From positions 33,347,013 to 33,411,012 of the forward strand of contig NW_022098021.1 in NCBI RefSeq assembly GCF_002288925.2: a stretch of 64,000 bases of DNA, read 5' to 3'. This stretch comes from Delphinapterus leucas (Eukaryota; Chordata; Mammalia; Artiodactyla; Monodontidae). Of the stretch, positions 1-10,560 are shown in pieces. Below the pieces are notes generated by a model, which worked only from the letters and a program-made list of their open reading frames with translations, was not told the origin of the DNA and did not search any database. Made by a program: the position numbers and the translations under genes. The stretch's first letter is position 1; every line of letters begins with the position of its first letter.

Positions 1-1910
1 GGTTGGAGCATTTAATCCATTCACGTTTAAGGTAATTATCGATATGTATGTTCCTGTGACGAATTTTCTTAATTGTTTTGGTTTGTTTTTGTAGGTCCTT
101 TTCTTCTCTTGTATTTCCCACTTAAAGAAGTTCCTTTAACGTTTGTTGTAGAGCTGGGTTGGTGGTGCTGAATTCTCTTAGTTTTTGCTTGTCTGTAAAG
201 CTTTTGATTTCACCATCGAATCTGAATGAGGTCCTGCTGGGTAGAGTAATCTTGGTTTTCGGTTCTTCCCTTTCATCACTTTAAGTATATCGTGCCACTC
301 CCTTCTGCCTTGTAGAGTTCCTGCTGAGAAATCAGCTGTTAACCTTATGGGAGTTCCCTTGTATGTTATTTTTCGTTTTTCCCTTGCTGCTTTCAATAAT
401 TTTTCTTTGTCTTTAATTTTTGCTAATTTGATTACTATGTGTCTTAGCATATTTCTCCTTGGGTTTATCCTGCCTGGGACTCTCTGCACTTCCTGGACTT
501 AGGTGGCTGTTTCCTTTCCCATGTTAGGGAAGGTTTTGAATATAATCTCTTCAAATATTTTCTCTGGTCCTTTCTCTCTCTCTTCTCCTTCTGGGACCCC
601 TATAATGCTAATATTGTTGCGTTTATTGTTGTCCTGGAGGTCTCTTATGCTGTTTTCATTTCTTTTCATTCTTTTTTCTTTATTCTGTTCCACAGCAGTG
701 AATTCCACCATTCTGTCTTCCAGGTCACTTATCCGTTCTTCTGCCTCAGTTATTCTGCTATTGATTCCTTCTAGTGTAGTTTTCATTTCAGTTATTGTAA
801 TGTTCATCTCTGTTCCTTAATTTTTCTAGGTCTTTGTTAAGCATTTCTTGCATGTTCTGGATCTTTGCCTCCATTCTTTTTCCGAGGTCCTGGATCATCT
901 TCACTATCATTATTTTGAATTCTTTTTCCAGAAGGTTGCCTATCTCCACTTCATTTAGTTGTTTTTCTGGGTTTTTATCTTGTTCCTTCAACTGGTACGT
1001 AGCCCTCTGCCTTTTCATCTTATCTATCTTTCTGTGAATGTGGTTTTTGTTCCACAGGCTGCATGATTGTAGTTTCTCTTGCTCCTGCTTTCTGCCCTCT
1101 GGTGTATGAGGCTATCTAAGAGGCTTGATGGGAGTTACTGGTGTTGGGTAGAGCTGGGTTTGCTCTGGTGGGCAGAGCTCAGTAAAACTTTAATCCACTT
1201 GACTGCTGATGGATAGGGCTAAGTTCCCTCCCTGTTGGTTGTTTGGCATGAGGCAACCCAACACTGGAGCCTACCTGGGCTCTTTGCTGGGGCTAATGGC
1301 AGACTCTGGGAGGGCTCCCACCAAGGAGTACTTTCCTGAACTTCTGCTGCCAGTGTCACTGTCCCCACGGTGAGCCACTGACACCCTTCGCCTCTGCAGG
1401 AGAGCCTACAACACTGGCACGTAGGTCTGATTCAGTCTCCCCTAGGGTCACTGCTCCTTCCCCTGGATCCCAATGTGAACACTACTTTGTGTGTGCCCTC
1501 CAAGTGTGGAGTCTCTGTTTCCCCCAGTCCTGTCAAAGTCCTGCAATCAATTCCCACTAGGTTTCAACGTCTGACTTTCTTGGAATTCCTCCTCCCGTTG
1601 CCAAACCCCCAGGTTGGGAAGCCTGACGTGCGGCTCAGAACCTTCACTCCAGTGGGTGGACTTCTGTGGTATAAGTGTTCTCCAGTCTGTGAGTCACCCA
1701 CCCACCAATTATGGGATTTGATTTTACTGTTATTCCACCCCTCCTACCATCTTATTGTGGCCTCTCCTTTGTCTTTGGATGTGGGGTATTTTTTTGGTGA
1801 GTTCCAGTGTCTTCCTGTCAATGATTGTCCAGTAGCCAGTTGTGATTCTGGTGTTCTCGCAAGAGGGAGTGAGAGCACGTCCTTCTACTCCGCCATCTTG
1901 GTTCCTCCTC
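1..1910 (-). mobile_element. L1 retrotransposon, 5' end (ORF2 start, ORF1, 5' UTR), runs off left edge
   Basis: On the minus strand the element begins near 1910 with GAGGAACCAAGATGGCGGAG, a typical L1 5' terminus. It continues through about 880 bp of 5' UTR and ORF1 (about 1018-178), and enters ORF2 at the left edge, where the frame reads ITLNVNGLN, the start of the endonuclease domain. The ORF1 half closely resembles that of the L1 at 40188-47166. The 5' UTR looks unrelated to that copy's, so the two belong to different L1 subfamilies. The right flank begins at 1911. The other duplication copy lies outside the window, so age cannot be judged from it. Confidence 0.93.
178..1018 (-). pseudogene. 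L1 ORF1 (RNA-binding chaperone protein), broken
   Basis: L1 ORF1p is a trimeric RNA-binding protein that coats L1 RNA. Three minus-strand pieces line up: 1018-788 (N-terminal part), 807-499 (coiled coil with ITEAEERISDLEDR, then the central domain with IIGVPEGEE) and 489-178 (C-terminal part with RINPRRN and RREWHDI). A frameshift lies near 790-807. An in-frame TAA near 498 replaces the expected glutamine codon of the VQEVQR segment. The C-terminal frame reads on past RLLYPA with an altered tail. No functional product is expected. Confidence 0.88.
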
Positions 1911-2097
1911 AAAACTTAACTAACTTTTGAGACTGCTAGATTATAAAGGAATTAACATTATGAGACTATTCTTACAAAGTTTAAGAAAGAAAGCGAGGTA
2001 TGGTGCAATTGAAGAAGAATAGAATTCTTTGAACTTGGTGGTAGCAATTGGAAAGGTAGAGATCATCTTTAAAGGAAGAAGAAGGACAGAAAAAAAA

Positions 2098-2312
2098 CAG
2101 GGGCTTTGAAAGCAGAAGACCTGAGTTAAATCCAGTGCTACTCTTTGCTAGCTATGTGACCCAGGGGAACCTGCTAAAACTTTCCAAGCTTTAATTACCT
2201 TGCCTATAAAATGGGAGATATAGTTTTACCTCACAAGTTTGTTCTGAAGATTAATTGAATTAAAATAAGCAAATCACAGTACTTTGCACATAGTAAGTCT
2301 CAATAAATTCCA
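2098..2312 (+). repeat. MIR SINE
   Basis: Matches the MIR core in order: a GACCTGAGTT segment, a GCTATGTGACC segment, the CTTGCCTATAAAATGGG core, and a terminal TAGTAAGTCTCAATAAAT. Heavily diverged, as expected for a pan-mammalian tRNA-derived SINE. Confidence 0.8.
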
Positions 2313-2379
2313 TTTCTACCCCACTCAACTGATTTCTTTTAGTTCTGATCTATGTTATTAATACTTAAGTCTCTGGATT

Positions 2380-2570
2380 ATTTCATTTATTCAGTCATTT
2401 AAACATTCATTGAATACATACAATACACCTGGCACTGTGATAGGTGCTGGGAATCCAAAGATAAATAATTCAAAATCCCTCCTGCTGGGTATAATCATTT
2501 ACAAGAGGAGAAATACCAATAAGTAAATTAATACAGTAGAGGATAATAGAAGAATAGAACAGTGCAGGGG
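2380..2570 (-). repeat. L2 LINE fragment, antisense
   Basis: Starts with the antisense L2 3' end (ATTCATTGAATACA, then CACCTGGCACTGTGATAGGTGCTGGGA). It fades after about 190 bp. Confidence 0.6.
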
Positions 2571-2779
2571 TCCAGAAGAGAACACATTGCCCCTGCCTGG
2601 AAGGTGAGGGCAGGTATATATCATAGATCTGTGGCTGCCTTGGCAACTGCTACTCCATAAATGTGTCCAAATGGAGACTTTTTTCAACCAAACAGTCCTA
2701 GTAATTCTTTAAAGAATTCTCCCATTTATTAGACACCAGTGAAAAGTGATAAGGAAGTCCCAACCACAGGGGAAGGCAG

Positions 2780-2985
2780 AATTGCCAAGTCCAAGTGCCT
2801 GGGTCAGTATCTGTGTTCCATTCTTTATTAACTGTGTGCCCTTATGCAGGTAATTTAGCCTCTCTGAGCATGTTTCCTCACCTGGAGATAATAATTACAC
2901 CTACCTCATTGACTAGTAAAAGAAGAAAAAATTATGTGAAACATTGAACTCTGTGGTATTAAGTAGTCAGTATTAGCTGTTGTCT
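2780..2985 (+). repeat. MIR SINE
   Basis: Contains GTGTGCCC...TTTAGCCTCTCTGAGC, then a CCTCACCTGGAGATAATAATTA core and a CTACCTCATTGACTAG segment in MIR order. Diverged. Confidence 0.7.
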
Positions 2986-3404
2986 AAGAATTCTCACAAA
3001 CATTAAAATAGATGGTTTCTTATTTAAAAAACATGTTCCATTTATAACAGCAAAAATAAAAAGGCCCATTCAAGCCTGTTACTCACAAGTTCTCTGGGCT
3101 ACCTGCTCTCCCTCTGTGTGACACACTGCTACTTTGGGGAAGCAGCAAGAAAAGGAAAAAGCTCTACTGAAAGCTCTACTATTCCCTGTCCTCATAAGTT
3201 CACTCACAGAAACAGTTACCCTGCTATAAAGTGGGAAACTGGTCATACTTAGGGAGGTCCTAGGAGCAGAAGCCTCTGTGAAAGTGCCTCTTTGAAAGAC
3301 ATAATTGTGTTTTGATTCAAAGTTTAGTTATGACCATTCTGAACACGATTTCCCACGAGTCTCTACAATATAAGCTCTTTTGAGATTACATTTATTTACT
3401 TTTT

Positions 3405-3599
3405 TTGGGGGGACATGGGCCTCACTGTTGCGGCCTCTCCTGCTGTGGAGCACAGGATCCGGACGCGCAGGCTCAGCGGCCATGGCTCACGGGCCCAGCC
3501 GCTCCGCGGCATGTGGGATCTTCCCGGACTGGGGCACAAACCTGTGTCCCCTGCATCGGCAGGCAGACTCTCAACCACTGCGCCACCAGGGAAGCCCAA
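3405..3599 (-). mobile_element. Short CHR-type tRNA-derived SINE
   Basis: On the minus strand it opens with GGGCTTCCCTGGTGGCGCAG (tRNA-like head with A box) and carries the pol III B-box region. It passes through the CCGCGGAGCGGCTGGGCCC body and ends in a short A-rich tail. A perfect 15-bp duplication, ATTTATTTACTTTTT, flanks it at 3390-3404 and 3600-3614. This is a non-autonomous element presumably moved by L1 enzymes. The perfect duplication suggests a fairly recent insertion. Confidence 0.93.
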
Positions 3600-3614
3600 A
3601 TTTATTTACTTTTT

Positions 3615-4761
3615 ATTCTTCCCTACCACCTGGCATGATGCCTGATACATAAAAGATGTTCCCAAATGATGGTTAAACGTAAAAGTAAAGTTATATATAT
3701 GAATGCAACCTGCACCAAAGCCATGTTCAGGAATAATTTATTAAAAAAAAATTTTTTTTTAAATCACTTTTTAAGTTGAAGTATTTAAATGCAAACATGT
3801 CATTCTCTGGCACCAGCTGGGTGTTTGGTTCCTTTGGCTTTGTTTTCACATCCCCGGTAACCTGGACATGGACACAGACACACACATACTTGTTCTTTGT
3901 TGTTTTAACAGCACATGGCGCTGGTGGTTGAGGTTTGGCTTTGGTTTTCGGTGTCACAAAGTCGGCTCCTGGACTGCAGTACGACTCCGAGCTCAGAGGC
4001 AACAGGGACAGATGCCAAAGCCTTAACTTGCGAATAATCTCTGCTTCCTCCTCTCAGGAGCTCACATAATTCATGGATCTGGAGAGGCCTGCCACACCTT
4101 TCAGCTGTATTAGGTTGTAATTCATCTTCAGAACCAGAAGATTCCAAATGTAAAGGCCAAACTACTCGGAAGCTGCTCTAACGAAATGATTCTGTGGCCT
4201 AGGGCAGCTACCAACCCTCCAGGTGGGCCCGAGCAACTCACAAAACATTTCACCCCCAAAGCATTGTAAATAGTATTACCCATTCTTACAGGCCATCAAA
4301 TACAGGTTGGGCTTGACTCCGCTGTCAAAGGGGAGGGAGGATTTTGGCTCACTGTAATGATTGCATACTACCCGCCCCCCCCCCGCACCCCCCAACCCTC
4401 TAGGCGCAGGACCCAGGTCGGTCCCTGACTGCACAGGCTTTTCTTGGCACATACAGCAATGGCTTCGGGCCGCTTTCCATTTGTCACTTGCCAGCAGGCT
4501 GCAGCCAGTGTGCAGTTCAAGTGCCTGGCTTGAAAGCGTTCCAGCGTAGTGTGCTGTGGGTTTCAGGTTTGCCCTCACTCGTTCTCACTGTGTGTGGGAA
4601 GTTCCCCTGGGAAATGAGGTGGTGGCTTGGCATGCCAGACTTTTGAACGATCTTCCGCTGTGGGTCTGAGGCCAGCTCCACCAGCAAGTGGAAAGTGGCC
4701 AGGCTCTCTGAGGAGGCCTCTGCCAGTTATTTTCAAATGCAGTTCAGTGTGTGTTCCCTTC
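3615..4761. other. No repeat recognised; possible decayed coding-like stretch on minus strand
   Basis: No repeat family is recognised. Between about 4165 and 3727 the minus strand carries two overlapping open frames in different phases. One contains ESSGSEDELQPN and CGRPLQIHELCELL. The other contains SPGADFVTPKTKAKPQPPAP and TTKNKYVCV. The composition (Glu/Ser then Lys/Pro rich, few low-complexity runs) looks more protein-like than the surroundings and could be a frameshifted processed pseudogene. No poly(A), duplication or known family was seen, so the identity is open. Confidence 0.25.
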
Positions 4762-4797
4762 TTCCAGTTCTCAAGTCTGAATAGGGCAAGTTGTTTG

Positions 4798-4862
4798 TCT
4801 CTTTTTCTTTCTTCCTTCCCTCCTCCCTCCCTCCCTTCTTTGTTTTTTTTTTTTTTTTTTTT
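4798..4862 (+). repeat. Pyrimidine-rich tract ending in poly(T)
   Basis: A CTTT/CCTTCC-type run passes into a run of about 22 T. The following GGCCACGGCATTG weakly recalls a SINE tail region, but no SINE body follows. Confidence 0.7.
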
Positions 4863-4869
4863 GGCCACG

Positions 4870-5406
4870 GCATTGTAAGTCCCAGTTTGCATTTCCTGAT
4901 TATATTCCCTTTGTCAAATTTGCAACATAACAAATTTCAGATCTGGCAGCATCACCTGTTAAAAATCTCCTTACCAGTAAATACTTGTTAAAGGACTCCA
5001 TTTCCCACTTCCCTCCCTGTTCAGGGTTTTATTTCTAATTAGCATTCGAATATTTCCTTTATGAACATCAGAAATTTAACTATGTATATATTTGAAACCT
5101 GAACCCATTAACTCTATAGATCCCTTGAAAATGCTGTTTGCCAGGTGTGCAATCACAGTGAATGTGCAAAAATGTCACACAATTAGTTTTTAAAGTTTAC
5201 CTTAAAACATGCTGAGGGACTAGCTTTTTAGGTAGAGAAAAATAACTCCCTAGGCATTAGAAGAAACAAGGAAAATGCATGAAATGAGTGAGAAATGAAA
5301 TTAAGAGGATTATATTCAAAGGAAAAGTATTGGGGAGAGGGAGACATTAAAAGGAAGGAAGGAAACAGAGACTTTCCAATGTAAACGTGAGCAGATTCCA
5401 TTTGTC
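4870..5406. other. No feature recognised
   Basis: AT-rich unique-looking sequence. I see no repeat family, long open frame or structural motif. Confidence 0.5.
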
Positions 5407-5416
5407 AAGAAAGGCA

Positions 5417-5844
5417 CTGGTCAGAATGGCCATCATCGAAAAATCTAGAAACAATAAATGCTGGAGAGGGTGTGGAGAAAAGGGAACCCTCTTGCACTGT
5501 TTGTGGGAATGTAAATTGATACAGCCACTACGGAGAACAGTATGCAGGTTCCTTAAAAAACTAAAAATAGAATTACCATATGACCCAGCAATCCCACTAC
5601 TAGGCATATACCCTGAGAAAACCATAATTCAAAAAGAGTCATGTACCACAATGTTCATTGCAGCTCTATTTGCAATAGGCAGGACATGGAAGCAACCAAG
5701 TGTCCATCAACAGATGAATGGATAAAGAAGATGTGGCACATATATACAATGGAATATTACTCAGCCATAAAAAGAAATGAAATTGAGTTATTTGTAGTGA
5801 GGTGGATGGACCTAGAGTCTGTCATACAGAGTGAAGCAAGTTAG
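5417..5844 (+). pseudogene. L1 ORF2 C-terminal fragment
   Basis: Encodes the C-terminal cysteine-bearing region of L1 ORF2p ([20 protein letters not shown], then [18 protein letters not shown]). The frame shifts near 5700: the first frame ends in HQQMNG and the next frame carries WIKKMWHIYTMEYYSAIKRN to the end. The endonuclease and reverse transcriptase domains are absent, so no activity is possible. Confidence 0.92.
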
Positions 5845-6272
5845 AAAGAGAAAAACAAATACCGTATGCTAACACATATATATGGAATCCAAGAAAAAAT
5901 AAATGGTCATGAAGAACCTAGGGACAAGATGGGAATAAAGACGCAGACTTACTACAGAATGGACTTGAGGACATGGGGAGAGGGAAGGGTAAGCTGGGTT
6001 AAAGTGAGAGAGTGGCATGGACATATATACACTACCAGACGTAAAATAGATAGCTAGTGGGAAGCAGCCGCATAGCCCAGGGAGATCAGCTCGGTGGTTT
6101 GTGACCACCTAGAGGGGTGGGTTAGGGAGGGTGGGAGGGAGGGAGACGCAAGAGGGAAGAGATATGGGGACATATGTATATGTATAGCTGATTCACTTTG
6201 TTATAAAGCAGAAACTAACACACCATTGTAAAGCAATTATACTCCAATAAAGATGTTAAAGAAAAAAAACAA
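5417..6272 (+). mobile_element. 5'-truncated L1, 3' end with target-site duplication
   Basis: Starts inside the last part of ORF2 and runs through a G-rich 3' UTR (GGGAGGGTGGGAGGGAGGGAG) to CTCCAATAAAGATG and an A-rich tail. A 10-bp duplication AAGAAAGGCA flanks it at 5407-5416 and 6273-6282. The 3' UTR closely resembles young cetartiodactyl L1s. Truncation is the usual outcome of target-primed reverse transcription. Confidence 0.95.
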
Positions 6273-6299
6273 AAGAAAGGCAGCTGCTGCTGGCTCTTC

Positions 6300-6500
6300 C
6301 TCCGCTCTTGTGTTTCCTGGGTCTTGTCTATCCTGATTCAGTCACCCCTCTTCTGCATGTACATAATCACCTCCTCCTTGTGAGTCTGTTTTCTTATGTG
6401 TTTAATTTTATGCTTCAATTATCATCATGATTTATTAAGGTTTCTCTCACCAGACTACAAGCTCCTCAGGGGCAGGAATCATGACAATTTCTAGGACTAC
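6300..6500 (+). repeat. L2 LINE 3' end fragment
   Basis: ACCAGACTACAAGCTCCTCA followed by GGGGCAGGAATCATGAC is the diagnostic L2 3'-end phrase. Upstream resemblance is weak. Confidence 0.55.
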
Positions 6501-6956
6501 TGGTACGACTAGGGTTAGTTGTTGGGAGGGTGACAGTGTCAGTGGATATGACCCCCTTCAAAGGCGGACTTCTATCCTGGCTGCCACAGTGCTGTCAGTC
6601 AACAGCTTCAGCGTTCAGCCCATCTGAGACCAAGGTCACATCATTCCTGGGTGGCCGATCTGCAGTGACAGGGGCCACCATCCTGGGTCGGCTTGGGGGA
6701 ACTCTGAAGGGCCGCTCTAGCTCCAGAGCTTCTCCGTGGGCTTGGCCGAGCTCTCGGGGGCCTGCCTCACCACTCGACTTTTCTCTGTGTCCACTTCTGT
6801 TTCCTCCCCTCACTTCCACAGATGTTTGTCCCAAGGGCACTCACCAGTGAAAGAGTCTGTATCATGGAGAACTCCACCTGCAATCACTTTTAGCTGAGGA
6901 TACAAAATAATTAGGAAGTGGAGGTAGAAATTTTAGGGGGAAGTATTTTAATATCT

Positions 6957-6987
6957 TACTCCTCTAGTGTGGAGTTCTAGAGGAGTA
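6957..6987. other. Perfect 11-bp inverted repeat, 9-nt loop
   Basis: TACTCCTCTAG (6957-6967) and its exact reverse complement CTAGAGGAGTA (6977-6987) flank TGTGGAGTT. It lies in otherwise unrecognised sequence. It may be chance or a small hairpin. Confidence 0.6.
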
Positions 6988-6989
6988 TA

Positions 6990-8110
6990 AACAAATGTAA
7001 AGACCAAGAAAATAGTGCAGTCTGCTGGAAAGAATAATCATCAGGGAGTCTCCAGACTCAGTGCTCATGCTGGCTTTATTAAGAACTGAGTGTGTGCCAT
7101 TGGGATGGTCACAGCATGCCCTGGGCATCCCTCCTCTTCTTCAAAGCGAAGGAGTTGGAACAGAATATCCCCAAAGTTTCTCCCTTAGAAGAAACAACTT
7201 GGCTGTGAGCAAAAGGTTTTCAAAGATGACTTCAGAACTGTACATCCAGGTGCAAACCTGAAGGAAAAGAAAATGTACCATTCAGAGTTGGAGGTGGCGA
7301 TGTAACATCCCTCTGAGACTGTCATTCTGACAACATGCAGATGTGTGTGAAGAGAGATTCCTTTGATGGCTGCTTGTCTAGAGGTAACAGATGCCTTTCA
7401 AGAGGAATGAGGAGAGAGGACAAAGAGGGCATGGGCTGGCAGACAGTGGGGATTAGGATAGAAGCACCATGGGAGAGTAAATCAGATCATAAAAAACATA
7501 ATCACTGACATTTAAAATGAAGAGATTGACAAAGAGGGACATTTTGTAGTCACTTAAGTAAAACATTGCCAGTCAAGAAGTTTGGCCCCAAATGAATGTT
7601 GGAATCTTATTCAGTTTATTTAATTTTGGTTTCAGGATCCTCTGGTTTATAGGTTAACTTTGGTCAAAACAATAGGCATTCAGCAAATAATTAAATGCCT
7701 GCTTTTATCAGCTAGGCTTCTTTGATGCACTTGATAAAGGAACAAAATAATAGAAGAATTTATGGTCAAGATAGAAGGTGGCTCACAGAATAGAAGGCAA
7801 AGCTGAACCAAGCAGGCCTCCAAGACGAGACCCAGGGAAGCTCCAAGGGTCTAACAGCAGGAGCTAGAGAGAGGCTTTCCTGGCATCCATGCTTCCAACC
7901 TTTTCACCCTGTGAAGACTTAACTTTCCAGGAAAATGGGAAAATGACAAACTTGAGTCAATTCTCACACCTTGGTGGGAAGGATAGGACCCCTTGACTGA
8001 CAGTCCTACCACAATTGCATACACTGGGGCCATTCCCCAAAGGAAAATCAATGTTCTGTAACCAAAAGAAGACACAAAAGACAGATGCTTGGCCAGCAAA
8101 AATTTCAGAT
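6990..8110. other. No feature recognised
   Basis: Mixed composition with no recognised repeat and no open frame above about 85 codons. Nothing supports an exon. Confidence 0.45.
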
Positions 8111-8167
8111 GTTCTTCGCCTCTAGGTACGTTCTTCCCCTCTAGGTATGTTCTTCCCCTCTAGGTAT
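8111..8167 (+). repeat. Minisatellite, 3 x 19 bp
   Basis: Three tandem units of GTTCTTCCCCTCTAGGTAT at 8111-8129, 8130-8148 and 8149-8167. The first unit differs at two positions (G for C in the run, final C). Confidence 0.9.
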
Positions 8168-8305
8168 TGCTCCAGTAATGGCATATGTTGGTGAGAGGCA
8201 TGGACATGAGATTTGTTTGCTGGGAGCATATAGTTTAGTAAGAAAGTACAATAAGGGTATGACAGATACTGTTAAATCACTTCTTACAGCCATTCCACAC
8301 CTAGC

Positions 8306-8328
8306 TTTTTTTTTTTTTTTTTTTTTTG
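8306..8328 (+). repeat. Poly(T) run of 23
   Basis: Uninterrupted T23 without clear flanking duplication. It may be the A tail of an antisense retrocopy or slippage. Confidence 0.85.
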
Positions 8329-8344
8329 CACAATTCTACAGTTT

Positions 8345-8725
8345 GGCAAACACTTTCCCAGACTCTCTAGCAGCTAGGAATGGCCAGCTGACATAGTTTT
8401 GGCCAGTATGTATGGGCAGAAGTCTGTAAGAGGGTTCAGGGGGAAAAAAAATAACCAAAACCTTTTGCTTTCTCTGATAAAAGGGACAGATGCCTCTGGC
8501 ACTGTCCTTTCCTCTTTCTTCCTACTTGAGACATGATGTCTGGTGCCACAGCAGCCATTTTGTGTCCATGGGGATGAAACAAACATCAATTAAAATAGTG
8601 GAGGAGAAAGAGTGAGGAAGCCTAGAGTCTTAATAGCATCATTAAGAGGCTTCCTTGTTATTAGTAATTCACTTTTCTTGCTACTTGCAACTGAATGCAT
8701 TTCTACCTGATATACAGAGAACCTT
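8345..8725 (+). repeat. Old LTR-like repeat, family unassigned
   Basis: TTCCCAGACTCTCTAGCAGC, a GGCCAGCTGACATAGTTTTGG segment, a GCAGCCATTTTGTG segment and a terminal CTTGCAACTGAATGCATT match a common diverged mammalian repeat. I suspect an ERVL/MaLR-type LTR but cannot fix the family. Confidence 0.4.
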
Positions 8726-9124
8726 ATTTAAACTATGGAGTCTGGGATGGAATTTCTGAGGAAGTGAATGGGATATAAATAGGTGTTATCTAAGTAGCAG
8801 GTGTGAATTGGAAGGAAAAGATGAGCATTCCTGGTGGTCTAGGAGTAGGAACATCTGTGCCCACTTCCTACATAATACATATAGCCTGGACCAGGCTAAC
8901 TTTTCTCAGGCCAGTTTCATTCCACAGAATCCACCTTCTCCTCCTTTACACTAAACTTAGGGAAAATGTGGCCTTTTTTTATTCAAGGAAGATCGCTCCA
9001 CTGAGGTCTGATGCAATTCTCTCCCAGCTATTACAGGAAATTATTAATTATTCTTTCTGTTTTTACAATATCTCCCCCTCTACCAGCTCCATCCTCATAG
9101 CCTGCCCATATTCTCAAGTCTCAC
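8726..9124. other. No feature recognised
   Basis: Unique-looking sequence. The 108-codon plus-strand frame at 8803-9129 has no family resemblance that I can see. Confidence 0.45.
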
Positions 9125-9144
9125 ATTAAAAAAAAAAAATAAGA

Positions 9145-9497
9145 GGGCTTCCCTGGTGGCGCAGTGGCTAAGAGTCCGCCTGCCAATGCAGGGGACGCGG
9201 GTTCGAGCCCTGGTCCGGGAAGATCCCACATGCTGCGGAGCAACTAAGCCCGTGCGCCACAGCTACTGAGCCTGTGCTCTAGAGCCGGCGAGCCACAACT
9301 CCTGAAGCCTGCACGCCTAGAGCCAGTGCTCTGCAACTAGAGAGGCCACCACGATGAGAAGCCCTTGCACCGCAGCGAAGAGCAGCCCCTGCTCGCCGCA
9401 ACTAGAGAAAGCCCGGGCGCAGCAACGAAGACCCAACGCAGCCAAAAATAAATAAATAAAAATAATAAATAAAATTTAAAAAAAAAAAAAAAAAAGA
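9145..9497 (+). mobile_element. Long CHR-type tRNA-derived SINE
   Basis: Begins GGGCTTCCCTGGTGGCGCAG (A box) and has a B box GGGTTCGAGCCC. A long body of repeated GCCACAACT...GAGCCTG modules follows, then GAAGACCCAACGCAGCC, a (AAAT)n run and poly(A). It is about 350 bp against about 200 bp for the short form. It lies in an A-rich site, so the duplication is ambiguous. Confidence 0.95.
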
Positions 9498-9639
9498 AAG
9501 AGCCTCTTCCAGCTACGGCATTGTTTTTCTTTTTCCCTCAAAAAGTGTATTCTGCCTTATATTTACCTCCTCACTTCCCTCTAACTCTGTGCCTATTGCT
9601 GTTAGGCAGCTACACTTCACCACTGCATGAAACTGTTCT

Positions 9640-9775
9640 GAGAAAGGTCACTGTCATTAGAAGGTAACTTCTAAGAGGGCAGGGGTCTTCTCTATTTTGT
9701 TCCCCACTGTGTGTTCTGTCCCCAGAGTAGTGCCAGGTACATAATACCTGCTCAAGAAATGAATAAATATCTTTC
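9640..9775 (+). repeat. L2 LINE 3' end fragment
   Basis: AAGAGGGCAGGGGTCTTCTC, a GTGCCAGGTACATAATA segment and CTCAAGAAATGAATAAAT follow L2 3'-end order. Confidence 0.65.
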
Positions 9776-9894
9776 TAATCATCAAAGCAAAGAACTTTGC
9801 CTTATTATCTTACTTCTCAGTAGCCTTGTCATTTTTGACTGCTTCCATCTTGAAACTCACTATCTCTTGGTTTTGTAACTTAATTCTTTCTCTT

Positions 9895-10560
9895 TCTCTT
9901 TAAAACTTTTGTTATGGAAAATTTTAATAAATGGATATAAATGTAAGAAAAATAAAATAATGAAGGCCCGGAAGCGTCACCCAGCTTCAACTCACAGCCA
10001 ATCTTGTTTCATCTAAACCTTCATTTACTCCCTCTGATATTAATTTGAAGCAATTCCAGACATCGTTTCATTTCACCCATGCATATTTCAGCTTGTACTG
10101 CCAAAAGAAAATAAATATTTTAAAAAGCATAATCGCAGGACTTTTCCCTGGTGGCACAGTGGTTAAGAATCCACCTGCCAATGCAGGGGACACGGGTTTG
10201 AGCCCTGGCCCGGGAAGATCCCACATTCCGCGGAGCAACTAAGCCCGTGCACCACAACTACTGAGCCTGTGCTCTAGAGCCCGTGAGCCACAACTAATGA
10301 ACCCGCGTGCCACAACTACTGAAGCCTGTGTGCCCAGAGCCCATGCTCTGCAGCAAGAGAAGCCACCAAATGAGAAGCCCACACACCGCAACAAAGAGTA
10401 GCCCCCACTTTCAGCAACTAGAGAAAACCTGCGCACAGCAGTGAAAGACCCAAAGCAGTCAAAAATAAATTTAAAAAATAATAATAAAATAAAAAAAATA
10501 AAAAGTATAACTGCGGTATCATCATTATACATAAAAATTAACAAGGATTCCTTAGTATCA
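9895..10560. repeat. Old unassigned repeat, split by a SINE
   Basis: The flanks 9895-10121 (GGAAAATTTTAATAAATGG, then GCAATTCCAGACATCGTTTC) and 10517-10560 (AAAAATTAACAAGGATTCCT) read as one diverged mammalian repeat interrupted by the SINE at 10139-10499. A second copy appears at 52195-52430. Family not assigned. Confidence 0.45.
10139..10499 (+). mobile_element. Long CHR-type tRNA-derived SINE
   Basis: Head ACTTTTCCCTGGTGGCACAG, B-box-like GGGTTTGAGCCC, long-form body and an A-rich tail. An imperfect 17-bp duplication flanks it: AAAAAGCATAATCGCAG at 10122-10138 and AAAAAGTATAACTGCGG at 10500-10516. The three differences suggest an older insertion than the short SINEs. Confidence 0.93.

Noticed and set aside
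3396..3599. Recurring peptide GFPGGAVVESPPADAGDTG-like in many frames (also 33423-33734, 53652-53921, 54186-54389, 10045-10242)
   Set aside because: It is the translation of the CHR-type SINE head. It recurs at every SINE and is not a gene family.
4839..4900. SINE starting at the poly(T) run
   Set aside because: The sequence after GGCCACGGCATTG does not continue as any SINE body and no duplication is visible.
9145..9220. tRNA-like A and B boxes
   Set aside because: These are the tRNA-derived heads of SINEs followed by SINE bodies and A tails. None folds as a free-standing tRNA gene.
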